Assembly: GCA_030649445.1 (NCBI GenBank) | Contig: JAUSKR010000043.1 | Span: forward strand, 1-10,809 | DNA: 10,809 nucleotides | Origin: a bacterium | GTDB taxonomy: Bacteria; Patescibacteriota; UBA1384; XYA2-FULL-43-10; 1-14-0-10-43-13 | Direction: 5' to 3' | Shown here: in pieces, positions 1 through 5,502 of the stretch | Layout of the letters: every line of letters starts with the position of its first letter | Numbering within the stretch: the stretch's first letter is position 1 | Made by a program: the position numbers and the translations under genes | The notes under the pieces: model-generated | What the model was told of the DNA's origin: nothing | Seen by the model: the letters and a program-made list of their open reading frames with translations, nothing else | The model's database searches: none

Positions 1-509
1 GCTACGGCCGCCGCCGAACCACCCGAAGATCCGCCGGGAATTCGATCCAGATCCCATGGATTGCGTGTCGTCGAATTAAATTCTGTTGAGGTATTATAGG
101 CCGAGGTTTCCGTGCTCGAACCCATGGCGAACTGGTCAAGATTGGTCTTACCAAGCAAAACCGCGCCGGCCTTCCACAAATTATTCGTCACTGTCGATTC
201 GTATGGTGGGATAAAATCATCTAATATTTTTGAAGCGGCCGTCGTCCGGACGCCCTTGGTCAAAAATAAATCTTTAACAGCGATCGGGATGCCATCAATT
301 TCAGATAAAATCTTGCCGGATTTGCGCCGCTCATCCGACGCCTTGGCCATTTCGAGTGCTTCCTTTTCACACACCGTAATATATGCGCCAACTTTCGAAT
401 CGATCGCCTTAATCCGCGCCAAAATACTCTCGGTCAATTCGACCGAACTAATCTCGCCACTGGCGAGTTTTTCTGATGCGGATTTAATTGTGAGAGAAAA
501 TAATTCCAT
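1..509 (-). CDS. gatA: Glutamyl/aspartyl-tRNA amidotransferase subunit A, N-terminal part (cut by window edge)
   Basis: GatA is the amidase subunit of GatCAB. It releases ammonia from glutamine to convert Glu-tRNA(Gln) or Asp-tRNA(Asn) to the amidated form in the cytoplasm. The 169 visible residues start MELFSLTIKSASEKLASGEI and match the family N-terminus. The catalytic lysine is K79 in IPIAVKD. The glycine/serine-rich amidase signature GGSSGGSAAAV lies at 159-169, with S161 corresponding to the cis-serine. The nucleophilic serine, expected about 24 residues further on, is beyond the left edge. The conserved segment LGKTNLDQFAMGSS is at 119-132. The ATG at 509 has only a weak AGG about ten bases upstream, inside an inverted repeat. 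It lies 81 bases downstream of gatC in the same direction, consistent with co-transcription. The gene runs off the window, so truncation is an edge effect. Confidence 0.97.
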   Translation of the reverse strand, partial: MELFSLTIKSASEKLASGEISSVELTESILARIKAIDSKVGAYITVCEKEALEMAKASDERRKSGKILSEIDGIPIAVKDLFLTKGVRTTAASKILDDFIPPYESTVTNNLWKAGAVLLGKTNLDQFAMGSSTETSAYNTSTEFNSTTRNPWDLDRIPGGSSGGSAAAV

Positions 510-514
510 TTTTT

Positions 515-589
515 CAACCTAATGTCGAACTGGTCGAATAAATCCAATATTTAACATTCGATTTATTAGATTAATTCGATATTAGGTTG
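515..589. repeat. Nested inverted repeat filling the gatC-gatA spacer
   Basis: Outer arms 515-529 and 575-589 pair over 15 bases with one mismatch that becomes a wobble in one strand. Inner arms 537-544 and 560-567 pair perfectly over 8 bases. The structure begins just before the gatA start and ends at the gatC stop. In the mRNA the weak gatA ribosome binding site (AGG in TTAGGTTG) lies within the outer stem, so it could modulate gatA translation. That role is inference. The element could also be an inserted miniature palindromic repeat. Confidence 0.6.
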
Positions 590-590
590 C

Positions 591-884
591 TCATTCAAAA
601 ACTCCAGGTACCTTGAAAAATCCGCCTTCAAATTCCGGCGCGTTTTTGGCTATATCATCATGCAAAATATCAGATTTCTCAACCTCATCAGTCACATAAA
701 CATTGGAGAGACCGGTTACATTGTTCAGCGGGTCGACATCGTCGGTATTTACTTCATCAAGTTGCCCGACATATTCCAAAACGTCAGAGAGCTGGTCGCC
801 AAACCGCGCCTTCTCGTCTTCTGAGAGTTCCAGCCGTGACAGCTTGGCGATATGAACAACTTCTTCTTTGGATAATTTAGACAT
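591..884 (-). CDS. gatC: Glutamyl/aspartyl-tRNA amidotransferase subunit C
   Basis: GatC is the small subunit that wraps around GatA and GatB and stabilises the amidotransferase. The 97-residue product has the usual family length of about 95-100. The N-terminal helix region MSKLSKEEVVHIAKLSRLEL matches the conserved GatC start, followed by a second helix with QLSDVLEYVGQLDEVNTDDV (31-50) and the C-terminal NAPEFEGGFFKVPGVFE (81-97). I chose the ATG at 884 because homology begins there. An in-frame ATG at 947 would add 21 residues, but these translate a palindromic repeat and do not resemble GatC. No clear Shine-Dalgarno sequence precedes 884. The stop is TGA. gatA follows in the same direction; gatB is absent from the window. 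Confidence 0.96.
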   Translation of the reverse strand: MSKLSKEEVVHIAKLSRLELSEDEKARFGDQLSDVLEYVGQLDEVNTDDVDPLNNVTGLSNVYVTDEVEKSDILHDDIAKNAPEFEGGFFKVPGVFE

Positions 885-909
885 AATAATTGGTGGTAAT
901 CCGTAATTG

Positions 910-953
910 GAATAATCCGCCTGCCTGCCGGTAGGCAGGTAATCCATTATTCT
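910..953. repeat. Palindromic interspersed repeat upstream of gatC
   Basis: The core 920-939 is a near-perfect 20-base palindrome, arms CCTGCCT and AGGCAGG around a GCCGGT centre, with only one G/T position breaking symmetry. Flanking bases extend the hairpin (GAATAAT at 910-916 against ATTATTC at 947-953). Read in frame on the minus strand it gives LPTGRQA. From memory, such CCTGCC...GGCAGG elements are common in candidate-phyla genomes; I could not search for other copies. It lies in the gatC leader. Confidence 0.6.
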
Positions 954-965
954 TTGAACACTAAA

Positions 966-994
966 ATAGTAACACTTGTGCTCGCAAAGTTCAA
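966..994 (-). promoter_or_regulatory. Possible promoter for gatC-gatA
   Basis: On the minus strand TTGAAC (989-994) and TACTAT (966-971) are separated by 17 bases. Each hexamer matches four of six consensus positions. It would give a leader of roughly 70 bases before the gatC ATG, and this leader would include the palindromic repeat at 910-953. Confidence 0.35.
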
Positions 995-1045
995 CCTCCG
1001 CATCTAAACAAAAAACTGACCAAAAAGTGTAATTTCGTATTCAAA

Positions 1046-1063
1046 AGAGAACCGTCCCCTGTT
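1046..1063. repeat. Possible dispersed-repeat fragment between gatC and the coiled-coil gene
   Basis: The minus strand reads AACAGGGGACGGTTCTCT. I recall this GGGGACGGTTCT motif as recurring in intergenic regions of many bacteria near REP-type elements. Here it stands without a clear partner arm. The wider spacer 954-1095 holds the possible gatC promoter, this motif and A-rich sequence, and no supported gene. Confidence 0.25.
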
Positions 1064-1095
1064 GTTTCCCATAGCCGAAAAAAGAAAAAATTGTA

Positions 1096-1521
1096 TTAAG
1101 TCGTAATCCCGACTTTATGTTCGATTCGCATAATCCTCTTTTCGAGTTCGGAAATCTTATCAACTTTCTCGATAATAGCGTGGTTAATTTCGGCCAAGTC
1201 GGTGATTTCACGGCTGAGTATTGAAATGACTCTATTTTCAGATTCCTCAATTTTCTTAATTAAAGAGATCTCGACCCCATCAATTTTCTCATTTAAGTCA
1301 ATCTGAATGCCGTTGATCTTTTTGTCCAGCCGGTTCTCGACCCCATCAATTTTTTTATTTAACCGAGTTTCGACACCGTCGATCTTTGTATCTAAAGCGA
1401 TCGCGGTTTTGGTAATTTTACCATCCAAACTAATCCGCGTTTCTTTGATCTCTTTACTGAGCCGACTTTCGACCCCACCAACGATTTTTTCAATTTGTTT
1501 TAAATCTTGTTTATCCAGCAT
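1096..1521 (-). CDS. Coiled-coil protein built of 11-residue repeats, function unknown
   Basis: The 141-residue protein is almost entirely charged helix. From residue 14 to about 123 it can be written as consecutive 11-residue units, the clearest being IDGVETRLNKK (47-57), IDGVENRLDKK (58-68), INGIQIDLNEK (69-79) and IDGVEISLIKK (80-90). Hydrophobic residues recur at positions 1, 4 and 8. Hendecad repeats of this type form long, slightly right-handed coiled coils. There is no signal peptide, membrane segment or catalytic motif, so it is probably cytoplasmic and oligomeric. The ATG at 1521 has GCGAGG a few bases upstream, which supports the start. Similar short coiled-coil hypothetical proteins are frequent in candidate-phyla genomes (recollection). 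It lies between the PHP gene and gatC, same strand, 71 bases after the PHP stop. No role can be assigned. Confidence 0.85.
   Translation of the reverse strand: MLDKQDLKQIEKIVGGVESRLSKEIKETRISLDGKITKTAIALDTKIDGVETRLNKKIDGVENRLDKKINGIQIDLNEKIDGVEISLIKKIEESENRVISILSREITDLAEINHAIIEKVDKISELEKRIMRIEHKVGITT
1219..1482 (-). repeat. Degenerate 33-bp tandem repeats coding hendecads
   Basis: The DNA coding residues 14-101 of the coiled-coil protein is made of about eight 33-base units. Plus-strand phrases such as GACCCCATCAATTTT recur at 33- or 66-base intervals (about 1272, 1338). The repeats suggest growth by tandem duplication and a region where repeat number may vary between strains. Confidence 0.65.
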
Positions 1522-1592
1522 TATGCCTCGCTTTTACATTAACATTTTCACTATCTTATCATATCGGTCAATCACCAATCAATGAGGAAAAA

Positions 1593-2426
1593 TTATTCCT
1601 CGAACTGAGATTTATTTTCTTCGACAAATTCTTTCGGAACATTGACAAGATCAACTTTTTTTGGCGATTTACCATGAATGAGAGTAAAGAAAAATAAGCG
1701 GAGTCCGACCGGGATGAAAAAGAAAGCGTAGCGGAATAGAGCATAAAAATTCCATCTGGCATTCATCGCCTGAGTCTGATGGTGGGCGATGGCATGCCGT
1801 AATTCAACAGCAGTTTTGCCTTCAAATAAAGTGTAGCCCTTGCCAATCGCTTCAACGATATGGGCGTCAGACGAACCGGTTTCTGCCTTGAGAAGAATGG
1901 TTCGGTTGATAAAAGCGGCTCGTAGGTTTTCAGCACCTAGTGTCGGTGTCGCGTTAACGATTTCGATGCCATGCCAGCCTTTTTTCTCCGCCAGCAATGT
2001 CATCAGACCGACGCCATCCATCGTCAGACCATTTGGCAGGCGGTAACGCAGATGTTCAAACGGATGCGCCGCGATGGCGATGCCGCCTTGAGCCCGCACT
2101 TCCTTGATCGTCGCGTGAGCGCTCATACCAGCTTTTATTTTCTCAGTCAGAAACAAGCTCAGGACATGGCCTTCTTTGCTCGAAACTTCTTCGCCGAGAA
2201 TTAACTCAAAACGATATTTCTTTTTGCGCATCAGCTCGACCGCTTCGAAAGCACCGTCCATCGTGTCGTGATCGGTAATGGCGATGACGTCGAGATCGGT
2301 CTGATTTTCAACATACTCCAAAATCTCCTCGACCGTCGGCCGCCCGTCAGAATGGTTCGAATGCATATGCAAATCGGCTTTACCGAGATGTTTGAGTTTC
2401 TCAATTTGTTTTATTCCGTTGTTCAT
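1593..2426 (-). CDS. PHP-domain metal-dependent phosphoesterase
   Basis: The 277-residue protein has the full PHP metal-binding motif series: DLHMHSNHSDG at 18-28 (H20, H22), AITDHDT at 49-55, GEEVSS at 78-83, H87, AAHPF at 119-123 and GSSDAH at 184-189. PHP enzymes of this stand-alone type are metal-dependent phosphoesterases acting on small phosphorylated molecules or nucleic-acid ends; the substrate here is unknown. Residues about 228-250 form an aromatic-rich hydrophobic stretch, unusual for the family and suggesting membrane association near the C-terminus. The start is 3 bases after the ligA stop and has no Shine-Dalgarno sequence, so translation is probably coupled to ligA. The linkage to ligA hints at, but does not prove, a role in nucleic-acid metabolism. 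Confidence 0.9.
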   Translation of the reverse strand: MNNGIKQIEKLKHLGKADLHMHSNHSDGRPTVEEILEYVENQTDLDVIAITDHDTMDGAFEAVELMRKKKYRFELILGEEVSSKEGHVLSLFLTEKIKAGMSAHATIKEVRAQGGIAIAAHPFEHLRYRLPNGLTMDGVGLMTLLAEKKGWHGIEIVNATPTLGAENLRAAFINRTILLKAETGSSDAHIVEAIGKGYTLFEGKTAVELRHAIAHHQTQAMNARWNFYALFRYAFFFIPVGLRLFFFTLIHGKSPKKVDLVNVPKEFVEENKSQFEE

Positions 2427-2429
2427 AGT

Positions 2430-4445
2430 TTATTTAAGCATATCGAGAAATTGCTTCTCGGTCAAAGTTTTGATCTTTAATTCCTTTGCTTTGTCTAGCT
2501 TCGAGCCCGGATTTTCGCCGACGACGACAAAATGGGTGTTTTTGGTCACCGCTCCGCCGATTTTGCCGCCAAATTCAACAATTTTTTTGTGCGCATCGTC
2601 GCGGGTCATGGTTTCTAGACTACCGGTCACAACAAAAATCTGGCCGGCAAATTTATTGGCGACGACCGGCGAATGATAATTTTTGACACTAACACCGTTT
2701 TTCAATAATTCGGCAATCAATTTACGGTTATCGGCGTTTGAAAAATAATCCCGGCACGCCGCCGCGACTTTGTCGCCGACGCCGTAGATTGAATTAAACT
2801 CTTCTGATTTGCCTTTTAATAATGCGTCCAGCGTGTGAAATTTCTTGGCGACATCTGTTGCCGTTTCTATTCCAACCAGCGGAATTCCTAGCGCATAAAT
2901 AAATCGCTCAAGCGGTATGACTTTGTGTGATTCAAGACTGGCAATAATATTTTGGCTTGATTTCTCGGCAAAGCGCTCGAGTGGCTCGAGATCGCCGATT
3001 TTAATCTTGAAAAAATCAGCCGCGTCTTTGACGATGCCTTCATTCAACAATTGCTCAACGATTTTTGGTCCCAGTCCGTCAATATCAAAAGCGGCCTTGG
3101 AGACGAAATGTTCAAGCTGGCGACGGTGAACCGTGAAACATTTTTTGTTGACGCATCGATAGGCGACTTCGCCGGCTTTCTGCTCAACTTTGCCGCCACA
3201 GATTGGACATTTCGTTGGCATTTTGAATATTTTTTCCTTACCGGTACGTAACTCCTTAATTGACTTGACGACTTCAGGGATGACGTCGCCGGCTTTACGG
3301 ATGACGACAGTATCGCCTATTCTGACATCTTTCTTGGCAATTTCATCAGCGTTATGGAGCGTTGCCCGCGACACTGTCGAGCCGGCCACAACGACCGGCC
3401 GCAGATGCGCCACCGGTGTCAGCGTCCCCGTCCGGCCGACCTGAACTTGAATGTCTTCAATTATCGTCGTCACTTCCTCGGCCGGCCATTTGAAGGCGAT
3501 GGCACCACGGGGTGATTTGCCAACGATGCCAAGTTTGGCGAATAATTTCTCATCATTAATGTTGATGACGATGCCGTCGATCTGATAATCGAGTTTTGAT
3601 CTGGTCTTGCCCCACTTTGCGCGCAGATTAAATATCGAATTTAGATCCGGGCAAAATTGATTGTATTTGTTGGTCGGTAAGCCCAAATCTTTGATAATTT
3701 CATGCTCCTCTTGGTGGGTTTTTGTCCCGATTCCAAGTAGGCCGTAGCCGACAAAATCAAGATTACGGGAGGCGGCAATGGCCGGATCAAGCTGGCGGAT
3801 AGAGCCGGCGGCGGCATTGCGTGGATTGGCAAAGACCGGCTCGTCTTTTTTCTTCCGTTCGTTATTTAATGATTCGAAGCTTGTGAGCGGCAGATAAACC
3901 TCGCCGCGGATTTCAATCCTATTTTTCAACGCGTAATCGTAGTATCTCGACTCTTGCCGTAATTTTAATGGAATACTCCGGACAGTTTTTAAATTTTTCG
4001 TCACTTTTTCACCCGTCCGGCCATCTCCACGGGTCGCACCATAAACCAATATGCCTTTTTCATAAACCAACGAAACGGCCAGGCCGTCCATTTTTATTTC
4101 GGCATAAAAACCGGATTTCTTGACCGAGTCATCGGCCAGGCGTAATAACTTTTCATACCATTCGGTCATCTCCGTCTCATCAAAAGCATCGTTGAGCGAA
4201 ATCATCGGTGTAGTATGCGTGATTTTTTCGAACTTTTTCAGCGGCTCACCGCCGACTTTTTGCGACGGCGAATTGGGATCGCTAAACTCGGGAAATTGTT
4301 TTTCCAGCTCAACTAATTCCCGCATCAACGAGTCATAATCAGCATCTGTCACCGCCGGATCATCGAGAACATGATACTTATACCGCGTTTCGTCGATATA
4401 TTTGCGAAGCTTGGCAATTCTAATTTTGGCTTGTTCCTTATTCAC
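2430..4445 (-). CDS. ligA: NAD-dependent DNA ligase
   Basis: LigA seals nicks in DNA during replication and repair using NAD. At 671 residues it has the normal length and complete architecture: Ia domain (about 1-70, with DADYDSLMREL), nucleotidyltransferase with nucleophile K118 in AEIKMDG, EIRGEVYLP at 178-186, FANPRNAAAGSIRQLD at 205-220, DGIVININ at 290-297 and AIAFKWPAEE at 315-324. An OB fold follows (VGRTGTLTPVAHL, 336-348), then a zinc finger with C413, C416, C431 and C436, helix-hairpin-helix repeats, and a C-terminal BRCT domain (about 594-671). The start is GTG; an in-frame TAG lies five codons upstream, so no longer form is possible. No strong ribosome binding site is seen. A promoter-like sequence lies 41 bases upstream. 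The PHP gene follows after 3 bases. Confidence 0.98.
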   Translation of the reverse strand: MNKEQAKIRIAKLRKYIDETRYKYHVLDDPAVTDADYDSLMRELVELEKQFPEFSDPNSPSQKVGGEPLKKFEKITHTTPMISLNDAFDETEMTEWYEKLLRLADDSVKKSGFYAEIKMDGLAVSLVYEKGILVYGATRGDGRTGEKVTKNLKTVRSIPLKLRQESRYYDYALKNRIEIRGEVYLPLTSFESLNNERKKKDEPVFANPRNAAAGSIRQLDPAIAASRNLDFVGYGLLGIGTKTHQEEHEIIKDLGLPTNKYNQFCPDLNSIFNLRAKWGKTRSKLDYQIDGIVININDEKLFAKLGIVGKSPRGAIAFKWPAEEVTTIIEDIQVQVGRTGTLTPVAHLRPVVVAGSTVSRATLHNADEIAKKDVRIGDTVVIRKAGDVIPEVVKSIKELRTGKEKIFKMPTKCPICGGKVEQKAGEVAYRCVNKKCFTVHRRQLEHFVSKAAFDIDGLGPKIVEQLLNEGIVKDAADFFKIKIGDLEPLERFAEKSSQNIIASLESHKVIPLERFIYALGIPLVGIETATDVAKKFHTLDALLKGKSEEFNSIYGVGDKVAAACRDYFSNADNRKLIAELLKNGVSVKNYHSPVVANKFAGQIFVVTGSLETMTRDDAHKKIVEFGGKIGGAVTKNTHFVVVGENPGSKLDKAKELKIKTLTEKQFLDMLK

Positions 4446-4485
4446 TTTGTAAACTTTCTAACCTTATGAACTTGTAACTAGCTTG

Positions 4486-4514
4486 ATTTTACCCTCTACT
4501 ACTGTCTAATTCAA
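4486..4514 (-). promoter_or_regulatory. Probable ligA promoter
   Basis: On the minus strand TTGAAT (4509-4514) and TAAAAT (4486-4491) are separated by 17 bases, with five of six matches in the -10 box. A start near 4479 would leave a leader of about 35 bases before the ligA GTG. It diverges from the plus-strand promoter at 4648-4675. Confidence 0.5.
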
Positions 4515-4521
4515 TATCACC

Positions 4522-4591
4522 AAATTGTCATCCTGAGCAGAGCGAAGGATCTCCGGAGATTCTTCATTTCATTCAGAATGACGGCCAATTT
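4522..4591. repeat. Dispersed palindromic repeat (GTCATCCTGAGC type)
   Basis: Arms 4527-4554 and 4555-4582 form an imperfect 28-base palindrome. One arm begins GTCATCCTGAGC, continues AGCGAAGGATCTCC, and the other ends TTCAGAATGAC. AAATTG and CAATTT extend it outward after a short bulge. From memory, GTCATCCTGAGCGAAGCGAAGGATCT is a short dispersed repeat seen in many unrelated environmental bacteria. It marks the left side of the GC-rich island and sits between divergent promoters. Confidence 0.7.
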
Positions 4592-4647
4592 TATACAATT
4601 TATCTAATTCCAGACTATATAATCAGGCTAAATCTACCAAAAACCCC

Positions 4648-4675
4648 TTGACACCACTCATTTTCCTGTTATAGT
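4648..4675 (+). promoter_or_regulatory. Strong promoter-like sequence for the secreted-protein gene
   Basis: A perfect TTGACA (4648-4653) is followed after 16 bases by TATAGT (4670-4675, five of six matches). Transcription would start near 4682, just before the leader hairpin. It is the best sigma-70-type promoter match in the window and reads against the prevailing gene direction. Confidence 0.65.
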
Positions 4676-4684
4676 CTGCTCAGA

Positions 4685-4718
4685 TCACGGATTACTGCTC
4701 GTAGAGCAAGTTCCGTGA
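4685..4718 (+). promoter_or_regulatory. Leader hairpin at the 5' end of the secreted-protein transcript
   Basis: Stem TCACGGA (4685-4691) pairs with TCCGTGA (4712-4718), and an inner stem TGCTC (4696-4700) pairs with GAGCA (4704-4708) around a GTA loop. It would lie almost at the predicted 5' end of the mRNA. A stabilising or regulatory role is inference. Confidence 0.5.
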
Positions 4719-4744
4719 CAAAAGTCAGCGAGAGTGAGATCTCA

Positions 4745-5035
4745 ATGAAGAAGCTCGCGTTGATCGTCGCTCTTCTGGTCGCCACCGTGGTGATCGCGAA
4801 GAACGTGACGACTCACGACCTTGGTCCGCCCGGCACGTCCGCCGTGGCGACCACGATGAAGACCCCCATTTTCTCCAGAGCGACCAACACCCCCGCCAAC
4901 CTCGGCGCGGTGACCAACACGGCGAGTCCCCGGGAGGTGGCTCGCGGCAAGACCAACAAGGTCATCGCCAACACCACCACTCTGGGCATCGACCGCGACG
5001 GCATCGGCATCGGCCACGCGCCGCGCCTGAAGTAA
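4745..5035 (+). CDS. Small secreted protein, unknown family
   Basis: The 96-residue product begins MKKLALIVALLVATVVIA, a textbook signal peptide with lysines, a hydrophobic core and a possible cleavage after A18 (V and A at -3 and -1). The mature part of about 78 residues is rich in Thr, Asn, Ala and Gly, has no Cys and carries a basic C-terminus (HAPRLK). TNT motifs recur (TNTPAN, TNTAS), and GIDRDGIGIG lies at 81-90. Of 96 codons, 86 end in G or C, which strongly supports this frame and differs from the neighbouring genes. I chose ATG 4745 over a GTG at 4715 because the signal peptide starts here and a GTGAG sequence lies about eight bases upstream. It has its own promoter and a downstream terminator. 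I do not recognise the family; export is predicted, function is not. Confidence 0.7.
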   Translation: MKKLALIVALLVATVVIAKNVTTHDLGPPGTSAVATTMKTPIFSRATNTPANLGAVTNTASPREVARGKTNKVIANTTTLGIDRDGIGIGHAPRLK

Positions 5036-5067
5036 GGCGGCGGCGCGATCAACAAGATCCGCCTAAG

Positions 5068-5139
5068 TGGGGAAGGCCGACAGAACCGCGCGCAAGTCTG
5101 GTCCGTAGTAGCGCGCGGTGAACTCGGCGAGATTCCCCG
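5068..5139. other. Nested stem structure downstream of the secreted-protein gene
   Basis: Three stems nest in register: GGGGAA (5069-5074) with TTCCCC (5133-5138), GCCGA (5076-5080) with TCGGC (5124-5128), and ACCGCGCGC (5085-5093) with GCGCGCGGT (5111-5119), closing a 17-base loop. Small internal loops separate the stems. It could be a stable 3' untranslated structure or a small structured RNA. It does not match the conserved cores of RNase P RNA, tmRNA or SRP RNA that I know. The GC-rich composition raises the chance background. Confidence 0.45.
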
Positions 5140-5183
5140 CCACAGGCGGAGAGACGGCGACCCCCCGACCGAAACCGCGAAAA

Positions 5184-5214
5184 GCCGGAGCCCGCCCCAC
5201 CCACGGGCTCCGGC
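5184..5214 (-). terminator. Perfect 11-bp GC hairpin, possible minus-strand terminator
   Basis: GCCGGAGCCCG (5184-5194) pairs perfectly with CGGGCTCCGGC (5204-5214) around a nine-base loop. On the minus strand it is followed immediately by TTTT, a short U tract. On the plus strand no T run follows. It may instead be part of the structured region downstream of the secreted-protein gene. Confidence 0.35.
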
Positions 5215-5276
5215 CGATCGCGGCCAGACATTTTACACAAGAGCGATCAGCTAGCAACTAGATCGCACACGAGCTC

Positions 5277-5309
5277 GCCCGACGGAACACACCGCCGGGC
5301 TTTGCGTTT
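5277..5309 (+). terminator. Probable rho-independent terminator of the secreted-protein unit
   Basis: GCCCGACGG (5277-5285) pairs with CCGCCGGGC (5292-5300) with one mismatch around a six-base loop, and is followed by TTTGCGTTT. It lies about 240 bases after the secreted-protein stop, so the transcript would carry a long structured 3' region. Confidence 0.5.
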
Positions 5310-5342
5310 GAAAGACCTATCAAAAAATATTATCTTCATTTC

Positions 5343-5390
5343 CAAAAAGGTGTAATTTATCCGCTCGAGCGGATAAATTACACCTTTTTG
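5343..5390. terminator. Perfect 48-bp palindrome, likely bidirectional terminator
   Basis: Bases 5343-5366 are the exact reverse complement of 5367-5390 with no spacer; the centre is CCGCTCGAGCGG. Each strand ends its hairpin in CCTTTTTG, giving a U run after the stem in both directions. It lies between the plus-strand secreted-protein unit and the minus-strand units, where a bidirectional terminator would be expected. The perfect symmetry is longer than termination needs, so another role such as a protein-binding site or a mobile-element relic is possible. Confidence 0.65.
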
Positions 5391-5455
5391 CAGTAGAACG
5401 AAACATGAAATATTTGTCGGGAGAGATATTCTTTGAAAAGTGTTGGGTAAGTCTT

Positions 5456-5487
5456 GCGACGGGACGGCATGAAAACCGCCCCGCCGC
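5456..5487 (-). other. Hairpin downstream of the arginine-rich ORF
   Basis: Arms 5456-5467 and 5476-5487 form a 12-pair stem around an eight-base loop. The two imperfect positions are G-U wobbles in minus-strand RNA but A-C mismatches in plus-strand RNA, so the structure favours a minus-strand transcript. No U run follows directly. Confidence 0.45.
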
Positions 5488-5502
5488 CTGCTCACGCCCG
5501 TC

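Noticed and set aside
591..947. Longer GatC start at 947
   Set aside because: The added 21 residues translate a palindromic repeat and are not GatC-like; homology begins at ATG 884.
1584..1601. Hairpin GAGGAA/TTCCTC at the PHP stop as a terminator
   Set aside because: Only six pairs, with no T run after it on the minus strand.
2977..2992. CTCGAG direct repeat inside ligA
   Set aside because: It codes the conserved-looking LEPLERF segment and is explained by protein sequence.
4742..5017. Antisense frame opposite the secreted-protein gene
   Set aside because: A mirror of strong third-position bias; the sense frame has the signal peptide and promoter.
5063..5257. Minus-strand ORF of 64 residues in the GC-rich island, ending FTARYYGPDLRAVLSAFPT
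   Set aside because: The end looks protein-like and G/C third positions are common, but there is no clear start signal and GC-rich DNA has few stops. It overlaps the nested stems, which explain the sequence at least as well.
5036..5310. RNase P RNA, tmRNA or SRP RNA in the GC-rich structured region
   Set aside because: None of the conserved cores I looked for (GAGGAAAGTCC, a tRNA-like end with GTTCGA, GGAAGGAAGCAG) is present on either strand.
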